A stretch of DNA of 64,000 nucleotides from an uncultured Oscillospiraceae bacterium (GTDB lineage Bacteria > Bacillota > Clostridia > Oscillospirales > Oscillospiraceae), in contig CAKSWA010000002.1 of the NCBI GenBank assembly GCA_934511165.1, forward strand, positions 1-64,000, in the 5' to 3' direction. Position 1 is the first letter of the stretch; each line of letters begins with the position of its first letter. The position numbers were made by a program, and so were the translations under genes. Positions 7,565-15,681 of this stretch are shown one piece after another. The notes beneath the pieces are model-generated. The model was not told the DNA's origin and did no database searches. It saw only the letters and a list, made by a program, of their open reading frames with translations.

Positions 7565-8632
7565 ATGAAACAGGAGAACGAACACCGCCCGGCGTATCTG
7601 CGCCTGTACGAACGGCTGCGAGGGGAGATCGTGCGCGGGGACTATCCCTTCGGCGCGCGGATGCCGTCCAAGCGGCAGCTCGCCGAGGAGGAAGGGCTGA
7701 GCGTCGTCACGGTCGAGCACGCTTACGCGCTCTTGACGGATGAGGGGTATTTGGAAGCACGCCGCCGCAGCGGACATTACGTGCAGTTTCACGATACGGA
7801 TGGCTTTGTGCCGAGCGCGCCGGTGAAACCGGCGGCGGTCCCGGCAGGGGAGAGGGCAGATTTTCCGTTTTCGGTGCTTTCGCGGGTGATGCGCCGCGTC
7901 ATCAGCGAGTATGGCGAGCAGCTGCTGGAAAAAAGCCCGAACAACGGCTGCGTCGCGCTTCGGCAGGCAATCTCGCGCTATCTTGCGCGCAGCCGCGGCA
8001 TCCGCGTAAAGCCGGAGCAGATTTTCGTCGGCTCCGGCGCGGAATACCTCTACGGACTGATCGTGCAGCTTCTCGGCGCGGCGCGTATCTACGCAGCGGA
8101 GGACCCGTCGTATGAGAAGATCGCGCTCGTTTACCGCGCGCACGGCGCGTCGCTGGAGCTCTTGCCGCTTGGCGCAGACGGCATCCGGAGCGATGCGCTT
8201 GCCGGAACGCGCGCCACGGTGCTGCACATTACGCCCTACCGCAGCTATCCGAGCAATATCACGGCGTCGGCGGCAAAGCGGCGCGAATATATCCGCTGGG
8301 CAAGTGAGCCGGGGCGGTACATTGTTGAGGACGACTTCTCCTCGGAGTTCACAGTCGCATCCAAGCCGGAGGAGACGGTGTTTTCGCTTGCCGAGAGCGG
8401 GAACGTGATCTACCTGAACACGTTCTCGCAGACGGTCGCACCGTCGCTGCGTATGGGCTATATGGTGCTCTCGGAAGAGCTCTCGGCGCAGTATGCCGAG
8501 CGCATCGGGTTTTATTCCTGCACCGTGCCGCTCTTCGAGCAGCTGGTACTTGCGGAGCTTCTGGAGAGCGGCGACTATGAGCGCCACATCCGCCGCACCC
8601 GCCGCGCCCTGCGAAAAAGGGCGGAAAAATGA
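7565..8632 (+). CDS. MocR/PdxR-type GntR regulator, C-terminally truncated
   Basis: A 355-residue protein. Residues 1-75 are a GntR winged helix (MPSKRQLAEEEGLSVVTVEH). Residues about 105-355 are a fold-type I aminotransferase-like domain, including TFSQTVAPSLRMGYMVL, although the expected PLP-lysine (normally SKT/SKS) is Gln in SQT. MocR proteins are usually 430-490 residues; this one stops about 100 residues early at RRTRRALRKRAEK, right before a terminator hairpin and a copy of the dispersed repeat. The missing lysine and missing C-terminal subdomain suggest it no longer binds PLP covalently, or is decaying. No clear ribosome site precedes the ATG. Confidence 0.82.
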   Translation: MKQENEHRPAYLRLYERLRGEIVRGDYPFGARMPSKRQLAEEEGLSVVTVEHAYALLTDEGYLEARRRSGHYVQFHDTDGFVPSAPVKPAAVPAGERADFPFSVLSRVMRRVISEYGEQLLEKSPNNGCVALRQAISRYLARSRGIRVKPEQIFVGSGAEYLYGLIVQLLGAARIYAAEDPSYEKIALVYRAHGASLELLPLGADGIRSDALAGTRATVLHITPYRSYPSNITASAAKRREYIRWASEPGRYIVEDDFSSEFTVASKPEETVFSLAESGNVIYLNTFSQTVAPSLRMGYMVLSEELSAQYAERIGFYSCTVPLFEQLVLAELLESGDYERHIRRTRRALRKRAEK

Positions 8633-8634
8633 GG

Positions 8635-8668
8635 CATCCCTCCGGCAAATACCGGAGGGATTCTTTTT
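8635..8668 (+). terminator. Terminator after mocR
   Basis: Stem ATCCCTCCGG / CCGGAGGGAT with an AAATA-like loop followed by TCTTTTT, immediately after the MocR stop codon. Confidence 0.85.
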
Positions 8669-8679
8669 GCCATGGAGGA

Positions 8680-8801
8680 AACCCCTCCGTCAAAAACTTC
8701 GTTTTTGCCACCTCCCCTGTTAGGGGAGGCAAGTGAATTTGCGGTAAACCAGCTTGGCTCTCCTATTAGGGGAGCTGGCAGCGAAGCTGACTGAGGGGTT
8801 T
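8680..8801. repeat. Dispersed cloverleaf repeat, copy 1
   Basis: Imperfect palindrome of about 120 bp. The ends are complementary (CCCCTCCGTC with GACTGAGGGG). Inside are two GC-rich hairpins (CCTCCCCTGTTAGGGGAGG and CTCCTATTAGGGGAG) and a third small hairpin (AGCTGGCAGCGAAGCTGA). The same layout occurs at 14627, 19731, 53004 and, in variant form, at 40812 and 44999. Confidence 0.85.
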
Positions 8802-8809
8802 CGCTTGAG

Positions 8810-9604
8810 TTAAAGCAAATACTTCTCCATCGCCCAGGCGGCGCCGTCCTCGTCGCAGACGGGCGCAATAACGTCTGCTGCGGCCTTCACATTATCGGGC
8901 GCATTGGCCATCGCAATGCCGAGTCCCGCCCAGCGCAGCATGGAAATGTCGTTTTCCCCGTCGCCGATGGCGACGGTCTCCTCGCGCGGTATGCCGAGAA
9001 TCTCCGCGGCGCGCGCGAGCCCTGCGGCCTTGCTGACGCCCGGCGGCACGATCTCCAGCGTCTCCGGGCTGGACGTAAAGCAGTCCACCGGGCAGGGAGG
9101 ATCGGCCAGAAGCTTTTTCCCCGCGCGCCGGACGGTCACCGGCAGGCCGAGCAGCAGAATTTTGTACATGCCCTCGTGCGCGATCGCCTCGGGGGAGGGA
9201 AGCGGCTGCGGGTTGCTCGAAGAGCGCTGCGCATAGACCTCCGATGCCGCATTCACGCGGTCCGTGTAAATCCCACTGAGGGCATAAACGATGGCGGCGC
9301 TTGCTCTGCGGCGGCACCAGCGGAGCAGCGTGAGCGCGTCCTGTTCCTCCATGAACGTCTCGGAGAGCGTTTCGCCGGTCGCACAGCTCTGCACCAGCGC
9401 GCCGTTTCCGAGAATGAGCGGCACGTCGCCGGGGAAAAGCTCACGCGCGACCGCGGCGCTTCCGCCGAGCCGCCCGGAGGCGAGCGTTACATACTTGCCC
9501 GCGGCGTATACGGCGCGGATCGTCTCGCGTGTATGCGCCGAGACCTTTCGGTCGGAGCGCGTGAGCGTGAGATCGTAATCGGCGGCCATCAGTCTGTATG
9601 CCAT
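8810..9604 (-). CDS. Cof-type HAD-IIB phosphatase
   Basis: A 264-residue HAD-superfamily hydrolase. Motif I is ADYDLTLT (about residues 7-14), a DxD variant; motif II Ser is in LASGR; the C-terminal motif is GDGENDISML (about 218-227). The middle of the protein is the C2-type cap of the Cof/YidA branch, whose members dephosphorylate sugar phosphates or flavin and pyridoxal phosphates. The substrate cannot be read from the sequence. The ATG at 9604 has AAAGGAAG about 9 nt upstream. It stops directly beside repeat copy 1. Confidence 0.88.
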   Translation of the reverse strand: MAYRLMAADYDLTLTRSDRKVSAHTRETIRAVYAAGKYVTLASGRLGGSAAVARELFPGDVPLILGNGALVQSCATGETLSETFMEEQDALTLLRWCRRRASAAIVYALSGIYTDRVNAASEVYAQRSSSNPQPLPSPEAIAHEGMYKILLLGLPVTVRRAGKKLLADPPCPVDCFTSSPETLEIVPPGVSKAAGLARAAEILGIPREETVAIGDGENDISMLRWAGLGIAMANAPDNVKAAADVIAPVCDEDGAAWAMEKYLL

Positions 9605-9671
9605 GAAAATCGACTTCCTTTCTGCGCGAAAGTATAACGGACAGCGCGCCGGAATGTCAAGAGCGCAGCGA

Positions 9672-9700
9672 TTTACGAACGGCAAACCATGTGGTATAAT
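9672..9700 (+). promoter_or_regulatory. Promoter of the 98-residue gene
   Basis: TTTACG at 9672-9677, 17-nt spacer, TATAAT at 9695-9700, about 30 nt before the ATG at 9732. Confidence 0.75.
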
Positions 9701-9731
9701 AGAAAACAAATACCCCACAGGAGAAAAAAGA

Positions 9732-10028
9732 ATGATCAAGCTCGAAATGGAACTTTCCGATATCGATTACGAGGTTCTCGTAAAGGAGATTCTTCCCAAG
9801 GTCGCTGACCGGCTGAAGCAGAACGGCAGCCCGCTTGCGCCGCTCCTCTCCGGCGGCATGGCGGCCAATGTGCTGCTCCACGCCTCCGACAGCGTGCGCG
9901 ACCGCATGGCCGCGGAAATCCTCAACGCTGCTGCGCCGCGGCTGACCGGAACGCTCGAAAAGCTCGCCGCCGACAACGGCATTCCCTGCAAGGTGCAGGG
10001 CCTGCGCGCGAGCGCGACACAGAAATAA
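9732..10028 (+). CDS. Conserved small protein of unknown function
   Basis: A 98-residue, soluble, mostly helical protein with no signal peptide or membrane helix. It starts 9 nt after AGGAG and ends just before a strong terminator, so it is a monocistronic gene with its own promoter. I recognise no family motif. The amphipathic pattern (SDIDYEVLVKEILPKVADRL) suggests a helical bundle that may oligomerise. Function unknown. Confidence 0.7.
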   Translation: MIKLEMELSDIDYEVLVKEILPKVADRLKQNGSPLAPLLSGGMAANVLLHASDSVRDRMAAEILNAAAPRLTGTLEKLAADNGIPCKVQGLRASATQK

Positions 10029-10036
10029 TAAGGAAA

Positions 10037-10078
10037 CGCATCCCCCGAAAACCTCTGCTTTCGGGGGATGCGTCTTTT
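10037..10078 (+). terminator. Terminator after the 98-residue gene
   Basis: Stem GCATCCCCCGAAA / TTTCGGGGGATGC followed by GTCTTTT. Confidence 0.9.
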
Positions 10079-10092
10079 AAACCGTGGAAACA

Positions 10093-10124
10093 AAAATCCC
10101 CGGAGAATAAATTCTCCGGGGAAA
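10093..10124 (-). terminator. Terminator after the NlpC/P60 gene
   Basis: Perfect stem TCCCCGGAGAA / TTCTCCGGGGA with a T run on the minus strand, about 75 bases beyond the NlpC/P60 stop codon. Confidence 0.8.
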
Positions 10125-10201
10125 AATGCCGTATCCGGATCATCGTCCCGCCACTTTTGAGGGGCGTCAGACGAAGGCGGGGATAAGCGGGGGTAAGCCT
10201 T

Positions 10202-11374
10202 TTACACGATGCGGCGGGCGGCGACGAGACGCATGCCGGCGGTGCCGCTGAGAGACTGGGTGCTGACCACTGCACCGGAGTAGGGCGCGTGGATGAAGCT
10301 GCCGCCGCCGATGTAGATTGCCGCGTGCCAGATGTTGTAGATGCTGCTGCCGAAGAGCAGGATGTCGCCGGGCTGAAGGTCGTTGAGATCAACGTCCACG
10401 CCGCTATAATACATGTCCTGCGCCACGCGGTTGAGCGAGTAGCCGTACTGGCCGTAGACGTAGTACACGAGACCGGAGCAGTCAAAGCCGGAGGGAGACG
10501 TGCCGCCCCAGACATAGGGAACGCCCAGATACTGCATGGCAGTATCCACGATGGTCTGACCCATGGCGGCGTTGTGCGAGAAGCTCGGCGCGGCGGGCGC
10601 TTCCTGCGCGGGCTCTTCGGCCGGGGTTTCCGGCTCCTGCGCGGGAGGATCGAGCGGCGTCACTTCGGTGGTGGTGTTTTCGGTGGTGTCCGGGGTCTGC
10701 GGCTCGCTGTAGATGGTGCCGTTCTCGCCAGAGACGGTCGCGGCGGAGATGGTGTAGGTCTTGGAAGTGCCGTTGAGCACAACATAGTCGCCGTAGATGT
10801 AGCCGGTGCTGCCGTTATATACGCATTCGTACCAGGAACCGCAGACGCCGTTCACACGGATGGGCGTGCCGGTCTCCAGCGTTTCGATCACGCTGCTGTA
10901 GGTGCTCGGACCGCTGCGGAAGCAGATGCCGGAGCCGAGAACCGTGGCGTTGCTGTCGCCGGTCGCGGGAGGCGCAACGTAAGTCTGCGAAGGAACTTCC
11001 TGCGCGGGCTGCTGCACGGTATCCTGCGCGGCGTCCTGCGCCGGAGCCTTCTCCGGGACGGAGTCAACGTTTTCCGCGGAGGGAATTTCGTTGAAGAGAA
11101 GGTAGTAGGAAGCCATGTAGCCGGTCTTGCCGTTGTAGCTCACCTTGTACCAGCCGTAGCCGGCGTCGCCGAGAACGTAAACGGTCGCGCCCTGCGGGGC
11201 GGCGTCGATAACATTGCTGTTGAAGCTGCCGCTGTCACGCAGGTTGACTTCGCCGGGCGTTGCGATGAACGCTTCGCCCGAAATGGCAAACGCGCTGCTC
11301 GTGAGCAGAGACGCCGCCAGAAGAAGCGTAACGATAACGGAAAGCAGTTTCTTGCAGTTTTTCATGATCCCCAT
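10202..11374 (-). CDS. Secreted NlpC/P60 peptidoglycan hydrolase with two SH3 domains
   Basis: A 390-residue exported protein: signal peptide about residues 4-32 (cleavage near SAFA), SH3b domain about 33-88, a linker rich in Ala-Gln-Pro, second SH3b about 140-200, a second acidic Pro-rich linker about 210-262, and NlpC/P60 about 268-390. The catalytic Cys is in GFDCSGLVYYVYG and the His in IWHAAIYIGGG. The enzyme should cut gamma-D-Glu-diaminopimelate bonds in wall peptides. Start at 11374 has AGGA 7 nt away; the ATG at 11365 is also possible. Monocistronic, with its own terminator. Confidence 0.92.
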   Translation of the reverse strand: MGIMKNCKKLLSVIVTLLLAASLLTSSAFAISGEAFIATPGEVNLRDSGSFNSNVIDAAPQGATVYVLGDAGYGWYKVSYNGKTGYMASYYLLFNEIPSAENVDSVPEKAPAQDAAQDTVQQPAQEVPSQTYVAPPATGDSNATVLGSGICFRSGPSTYSSVIETLETGTPIRVNGVCGSWYECVYNGSTGYIYGDYVVLNGTSKTYTISAATVSGENGTIYSEPQTPDTTENTTTEVTPLDPPAQEPETPAEEPAQEAPAAPSFSHNAAMGQTIVDTAMQYLGVPYVWGGTSPSGFDCSGLVYYVYGQYGYSLNRVAQDMYYSGVDVDLNDLQPGDILLFGSSIYNIWHAAIYIGGGSFIHAPYSGAVVSTQSLSGTAGMRLVAARRIV

Positions 11375-11410
11375 ACCTCATTTCCTGGTGCTGGTGCGCT
11401 GTTTCGGAGG

Positions 11411-11728
11411 TTAGTCCTTCGTCAGCGCTCGTTCGAGCCACACGCTCGCCACGTCCATGGCGGCGTACAGGCTGCCTTTTTCGGATTTCTTCACGATGCG
11501 GTCGCGGCTCTTGACCGTCGGGTCGGTGAGCTGCAGCTGGACGCTCACGCGGGTGGCGACCTTCAGCTCGCCGGCGTTTTCCGCCCCGGCCACCGGCTGA
11601 ACCGGTTTCGTGTCCATGATCTGCATCATGATGATGTACTTGTCGGACATGCTGCCGTAGTAAAGGATGTTGTCCTTGCGGCGAAGCGGGTGTCCCTTGT
11701 ACACCAGCGCATTCTTAGTGGATGCCAA
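11411..11728 (-). CDS. Small conserved protein of unknown function, TTG start
   Basis: A 105-residue protein with no signal peptide or membrane helix. The only start with good context is a TTG at 11726-11728, placed 7 nt after GAGGTG. The sequence reads as a small beta-rich domain with a C-terminal amphipathic helix (SLYAAMDVASVWLERAL). I do not recognise a named family. A promoter (TTGACA-N17-TACATT on the minus strand) lies 30-60 nt upstream. Function unknown. Confidence 0.72.
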   Translation of the reverse strand: MASTKNALVYKGHPLRRKDNILYYGSMSDKYIIMMQIMDTKPVQPVAGAENAGELKVATRVSVQLQLTDPTVKSRDRIVKKSEKGSLYAAMDVASVWLERALTKD

Positions 11729-11755
11729 TTCAAATCACCTCGAATTTGTAACCAA

Positions 11756-11784
11756 AATGTAACACATTGTATCCCGCCTGTCAA
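11756..11784 (-). promoter_or_regulatory. Promoter of the 105-residue gene
   Basis: Minus-strand TTGACA (11779-11784), 17-nt spacer, TACATT (11756-11761). Two GTTACA copies, 5 nt apart, overlap the -10 region and could bind a regulator. The rest of the gap to 11965 shows only a small CCGTC/GACGG hairpin near 11850 and no gene. Confidence 0.6.
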
Positions 11785-11965
11785 CATAATCGGAGTGATT
11801 TTGTGATATAAGCACAGACTACGCCGAGATATTGCCACTATTATCCGTCGTTTTGACGGAAAACCGGCACGTAAAAGTTACAAAACGGCTCTGCGGAGGG
11901 GATCGTTCCGCACGAGTCGGCGCCGGAAAACGGTAACAAAACCGGAGAAACTGCCCTTTGGCGGG

Positions 11966-11998
11966 GAAAACCGCAGCGCCGGGGAGCCGGCGCTGCGG
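11966..11998 (-). terminator. Terminator after the SPFH gene
   Basis: Twelve-base GC stem (CCGCAGCGCCGG / CCGGCGCTGCGG) with TTTTCCCC after it on the minus strand, beyond the SPFH stop at 12025. Confidence 0.75.
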
Positions 11999-12024
11999 CG
12001 GTGTTCGCGGGGGAAGGGGAATGC

Positions 12025-12909
12025 TCAGTTATCCTTGACGGATTCAACGATGCCCTGCGCGAGACCGGCGACGCCCTGAATCTCGGAGGGGATGATGATC
12101 TTGGTGGCCTTGCCGTCGGCGGCGGCGGCGAAAGCTTCGAGCGCACGCAGACGCAGCACCGGGTCGGAGGGAGCGGCCTCGTTGAGCAGGCGGATACCGT
12201 CAGCGGTCGCCTTCTGCACGGCGAGGATCGCGGCGGCCTGACCTTCGGCCTCAAGGATCTGCTGCTGCTTCTTCGCGTCGGCGCGGAGAATGGCGGATTC
12301 CTTTTCGCCTTCGGCTTCGAGAATGGCGGCGCGCTTCTCGCCCTCGGCGCGGAGAATGGCTTCGCGGCGTTCGCGCTCGGCCTTCATCTGCTTTTCCATC
12401 GCGCTCTGGATCTCGCGCGGCGGGAGAATGTTTTTGAGCTCCACGCGGTTGACCTTAATGCCCCAGGGGTCGGTCGCCTCGTCGAGAATGACGCGCATTT
12501 TGCTGTTGATGATGTCGCGGCTCGTGAGGCACTGGTCAAGCTCGAGATCGCCGATGATGTTGCGGAGCGTCGTAGCGGAGAGCGTTTCGATGGCGACCAT
12601 CGGCTGCTCAATGCCGTAGGTGTAAAGCTTCGGGTCAGTGATCTGGAAATAGACAACGGTGTCGATCTGCATGGTAACATTGTCCTTCGTGATCACGGGC
12701 TGGGGCGGGAAGTCTGCGACCTGCTCCTTGAGCGATACGCGGCGCGCCACGCGCTCAATGAACGGCAGCTTCACATGGAGACCCTTGCCCCACGTGGTGC
12801 TGTAAGCGCCGAGACGCTCGATGACGTAGGCCTGCGCCTGCTGCACGACGCAAAGGTTCGTGATGATCAGCACGAGCACAAGCACGAGAATGATGCCTAA
12901 TACAATCAT
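12025..12909 (-). CDS. SPFH/stomatin-like membrane protein (QmcA type)
   Basis: A 294-residue protein: one N-terminal membrane helix (residues 1-22), an SPFH/Band 7 domain (about 25-185, with YVIERLGAYSTTWGKGLH and WGIKVNRVELKNI), then a charged coiled coil rich in AEGEK repeats (about 190-240). Such proteins form large membrane scaffolds and often partner with NfeD proteins. An NfeD gene lies directly upstream on the same strand, 33 nt away, so the pair is an operon. AAGGAGG sits 8 nt before the ATG. Confidence 0.93.
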   Translation of the reverse strand: MIVLGIILVLVLVLIITNLCVVQQAQAYVIERLGAYSTTWGKGLHVKLPFIERVARRVSLKEQVADFPPQPVITKDNVTMQIDTVVYFQITDPKLYTYGIEQPMVAIETLSATTLRNIIGDLELDQCLTSRDIINSKMRVILDEATDPWGIKVNRVELKNILPPREIQSAMEKQMKAERERREAILRAEGEKRAAILEAEGEKESAILRADAKKQQQILEAEGQAAAILAVQKATADGIRLLNEAAPSDPVLRLRALEAFAAAADGKATKIIIPSEIQGVAGLAQGIVESVKDN

Positions 12910-12942
12910 GGGATATCCTCCTTATTAAAATACCATGTTCTT

Positions 12943-13392
12943 TCAGTGCGCGGTGCGCTCTACAATAAGTTTCACGCCCTCGATGGCGCGGATGATGACG
13001 TGTTCACCGCTCTCGATGGTGAGAGCGTCGTCGGTGCTGCGCGCCGTCCAGATCGCGCCGCCGAGCTGCACGGCGCCGGTGGCGGCGAGATTATCGATGC
13101 GCTCTGTTACAACGGCGGTGCGGCCGATGTTGCGGTCGGCGTTGGTGGCGACGCTCCGGCTGTCCACATACCGCTTCACGAGCGGGCGGGTGAGCACGAG
13201 CGTGGCAACGGAGACGATGACGAACCAGAAAATCTGGAGCCATACCGCCGCGCCAAGCGCCGCGCAGATGAGCGCCACGAGCGAGCCGAACACAAACCAG
13301 ATGGATACGAGCCCCGCGGTCACGGCCTCAACGATGAGAAACACGACGAGCGCCACGACCCAGAAAGCGATCGTTCCGGAAGGTGGGATCAC
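12943..13392 (-). CDS. NfeD-family membrane protein
   Basis: About 149 residues: two or three transmembrane helices (about residues 8-75) followed by a soluble OB-fold (about 85-147; VAATGAVQLGG and WTARS are typical NfeDC positions). I prefer the GTG at 13392 because GGGAGG is 8 nt upstream; the TTG at 13398 would leave only 2 nt. NfeD proteins work with SPFH scaffolds, encoded here by the next gene in the operon. Confidence 0.88.
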   Translation of the reverse strand: MIPPSGTIAFWVVALVVFLIVEAVTAGLVSIWFVFGSLVALICAALGAAVWLQIFWFVIVSVATLVLTRPLVKRYVDSRSVATNADRNIGRTAVVTERIDNLAATGAVQLGGAIWTARSTDDALTIESGEHVIIRAIEGVKLIVERTAH

Positions 13393-13501
13393 GGGCAAAA
13401 CCTCCCTTTATATGTTGTTGTATCTATCATACCGTATTTTTGCCCGCTCGGCAATAACATTCTCACCAAAAATCACTCTTTAAATCGTGTAAACCTCCAT
13501 C

Positions 13502-13530
13502 TTGTCTTTTTTGGCATGGCGCGTTACAAT
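13502..13530 (+). promoter_or_regulatory. Promoter of the TrpR-like gene
   Basis: TTGTCT (13502-13507), 17-nt spacer, TACAAT (13525-13530). Confidence 0.7.
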
Positions 13531-13537
13531 ACAGTTA

Positions 13538-13553
13538 TTAGCTAACAAGCTAA
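13538..13553. promoter_or_regulatory. Palindromic operator candidate before the TrpR-like gene
   Basis: Perfect inverted repeat TTAGCT-AACA-AGCTAA placed 8 nt after the -10 box, covering the likely transcription start. It resembles Trp-operator half-sites, so autorepression by the encoded TrpR-like protein is plausible. Confidence 0.55.
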
Positions 13554-13582
13554 AATGAAAAAGGGTACAGGTAAAACGCTGT

Positions 13583-13891
13583 ATGAACAAACACATGAAA
13601 AAGCCGCGCAACGAGGAAATGTATAAAGCCATTCTCACGCTCAACACGGTGGAAGAGCTGATGAAGTTCTTCGACGATCTCTGCACGGTATCCGAGCTGC
13701 AGGCGATGGAGCAGCGTTATCAGGTGGCGGTGCTTCTCAGCGAGGGCATGATCTATAACGACATATTGGAAAAGACCGGCGCTTCGAGCGCGACGATCAG
13801 CCGCGTGAACCGCTCGCTGCAATACGGCGAGGACGGCTACAGCGTAGCCTTCCGCCGTCTGAAGGAACAGAAGGAAGCGGAAGAAAAATGA
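13583..13891 (+). CDS. YerC/YecD family TrpR-like regulator
   Basis: A 102-residue all-helical protein of the Trp repressor fold. The helix-turn-helix is in IYNDILEKTGASSATISRVN (about residues 57-76); the conserved CTVSELQAMEQRYQVA precedes it. Members of this Firmicute branch are TrpR homologues whose ligand is not firmly known. It overlaps the next gene (methyltransferase) by 4 nt and has a perfect palindrome at its own start of transcription. Confidence 0.9.
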   Translation: MNKHMKKPRNEEMYKAILTLNTVEELMKFFDDLCTVSELQAMEQRYQVAVLLSEGMIYNDILEKTGASSATISRVNRSLQYGEDGYSVAFRRLKEQKEAEEK

Positions 13892-14628
13892 GCCAGTGCT
13901 ATGGACCTCTCGCCGCGCGGTATGACGCGCTGACCGGGGACGTGCCGTATGAAGCGCTGGAAACATGGTATGAAACGGCCTTGTCCCACAGCGGCAGGGC
14001 CGTTCGCACCGTTCTGGACCTTTGCTGCGGTACGGGTACGCTCTCGCTGCTGCTGGCCGAACACGGATACGAGATGATCTGCGTGGACGCCTCGGCGGAA
14101 ATGCTCTCGGTGTTCCAGCAGAAGCTCTATGAGCTCCCGGAGGGCGTTATTGCGCCGATGCTTCTCTGCCAGCGGGCGGAGGAGCTCGATCTCTATGACA
14201 CCGTGGATGCCGCGGTGTGCTCGCTCGACGGCGTGAACTACATGCGGCCCGAAACGCTTCCGGAGGTGTTCCGGCGGCTGCATCTCTTCCTATCGCCGGG
14301 CGGCACGCTCTGCTTTGATTTTCTCTCGCCGGGGCATATGCGCTCGCTCGACGGGCAATGCTTCGTGGACGAGGAGGACGATACGCTCTGTCTCTGGCGC
14401 TCGGAGGTCGTGGAAAACGAGCTGCGCTACGGTATGGACATCTTCCGCCGCATGAAGGGGCAGACCTACCGCCGCGAGCAGGAGGAGCATACGGAGTATA
14501 TCTATACGCCCGAAACGCTCGAAAAGCATCTCGTCGAAGCGGGCTTTGGCAGCATCCGCCTTTTCACGGACGGCCCGCAGCACAACCAGGGGCGACTCTT
14601 TTTCACCGCCGAGTGCGTGAAGGAATAA
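13888..14628 (+). CDS. Class I SAM-dependent methyltransferase
   Basis: A 246-residue cytosolic enzyme with the AdoMet-binding motif I LDLCCGTGTLSLLLAE (about residues 42-57), an acidic residue at the end of beta-2 (ICVDASAEML), and a later AVCSLDGVNYM loop near 110. The fold is that of small-molecule methyltransferases of the UbiE/YcgJ group; the substrate is unknown. Its ATGA overlap with the TrpR-like regulator gene means the two are co-translated. It is followed by repeat copy 2. Confidence 0.85.
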   Translation: MSQCYGPLAARYDALTGDVPYEALETWYETALSHSGRAVRTVLDLCCGTGTLSLLLAEHGYEMICVDASAEMLSVFQQKLYELPEGVIAPMLLCQRAEELDLYDTVDAAVCSLDGVNYMRPETLPEVFRRLHLFLSPGGTLCFDFLSPGHMRSLDGQCFVDEEDDTLCLWRSEVVENELRYGMDIFRRMKGQTYRREQEEHTEYIYTPETLEKHLVEAGFGSIRLFTDGPQHNQGRLFFTAECVKE

Positions 14629-14760
14629 AACCCCTCCGTCAAAAAACTCCGTTTTTGCCACCTCCCCTGTTAGGGGAGGCGAGTACGTTGATTGCAAACC
14701 CACTTGGCTCCCCTGATAGGGGAGCTGTCGCGGCGCAAAGCGCCGTGACTGAGGGGTTTC
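14627..14760. repeat. Dispersed cloverleaf repeat, copy 2
   Basis: Same layout as copy 1: outer CCCCTCCGTC and GACTGAGGGG, hairpins CCTCCCCTGTTAGGGGAGG and GGCTCCCCTGATAGGGGAGC, and a third hairpin with a longer stem (CGGCGCAAAGCGCCG). It begins at the methyltransferase stop and ends about 30 bases before hslO. Confidence 0.85.
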
Positions 14761-14790
14761 CCCTTACAGACATTTACAAGGAGAAAAACC

Positions 14791-15681
14791 ATGGGCAAAA
14801 TTCTTCGCGCCGTCACGAACGACGGTACAGCCAAAATATCCGTCATCACCGCGCCCGACATGGTCGAGCGCGCGAGAAACATCCACCATCTGCACCCCGT
14901 CGGCACGGCGGCGCTTGGCCGCACGCTCTGCGGCGCGTCGCTCCTCGGCGAAATGCTCAAGGAGGACAACGCCACGCTTACGCTGCGCATCCAGGGCGGC
15001 GGGCCGATCGGCACGATCCTCGCGGTGTCTGATAATGCCGGCAACGTGCGCGGCTATGTCTCCCACCCCGAGGTCGATCTGCCCATCCGCGAGCGGGACG
15101 GCAAGCTCGATGTTTCCGGTGCGGTCGGCAAAGAGGGGCTTCTCACGGTCAGCCGCGATATTGGCCTGCGCGAGCCGTATTCCGGCTCCGCCGCGCTTGT
15201 GAGCGGCGAGATCGCCGAGGATCTCGCGGCGTACCTCACCGAGAGCGACCAGCTCGGCTCGGCGTGTGCGCTCGGCGTGCTCGTAAACCCGGACGGCAGC
15301 GTCAAGGCCGCGGGCGGCTTTATCATGCAGCTCATGCCGAACGCCGCCGAGGAGACCGTCAAGGTGCTGGAGGACAACATCTTCCTCATGGATCAGCTCA
15401 CCACCATCCTCGACGAGGACGGCGCGGAGGCGGTCATTGCGCAGGTATTCAAGGGTCTCGACTGGCACAAAACGGCGGAGAGCGATATGGCGTATAAGTG
15501 CTATTGCAGCCGGGAGCGTGTGCTCGGTGCGCTCGCGAGCCTTTCTGCCGACGATCTCGCTTCGCTGCGCGAGGAGCAGAAGGATATCGAGGTTCGCTGC
15601 CAGTTCTGCGATGCCGTGTACAACTTTACGCCCGAGGAAATCGCGGCGCTTAACACGCCCAAGGAGGAAGAGAAAGAATGA
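14791..15681 (+). CDS. hslO: Redox-regulated chaperone Hsp33
   Basis: A 296-residue cytosolic chaperone that unfolds and becomes active under oxidative stress. The N-terminal substrate-binding domain includes LTLRIQGGGPIGTI near residue 67. The C-terminal zinc switch has its four cysteines as CYC (about 235-237) and CQFC (about 270-273). AAGGAG lies 8 nt before the ATG. The stop overlaps the next gene by 4 nt. For an anaerobe this is a typical defence protein. Confidence 0.95.
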   Translation: MGKILRAVTNDGTAKISVITAPDMVERARNIHHLHPVGTAALGRTLCGASLLGEMLKEDNATLTLRIQGGGPIGTILAVSDNAGNVRGYVSHPEVDLPIRERDGKLDVSGAVGKEGLLTVSRDIGLREPYSGSAALVSGEIAEDLAAYLTESDQLGSACALGVLVNPDGSVKAAGGFIMQLMPNAAEETVKVLEDNIFLMDQLTTILDEDGAEAVIAQVFKGLDWHKTAESDMAYKCYCSRERVLGALASLSADDLASLREEQKDIEVRCQFCDAVYNFTPEEIAALNTPKEEEKE

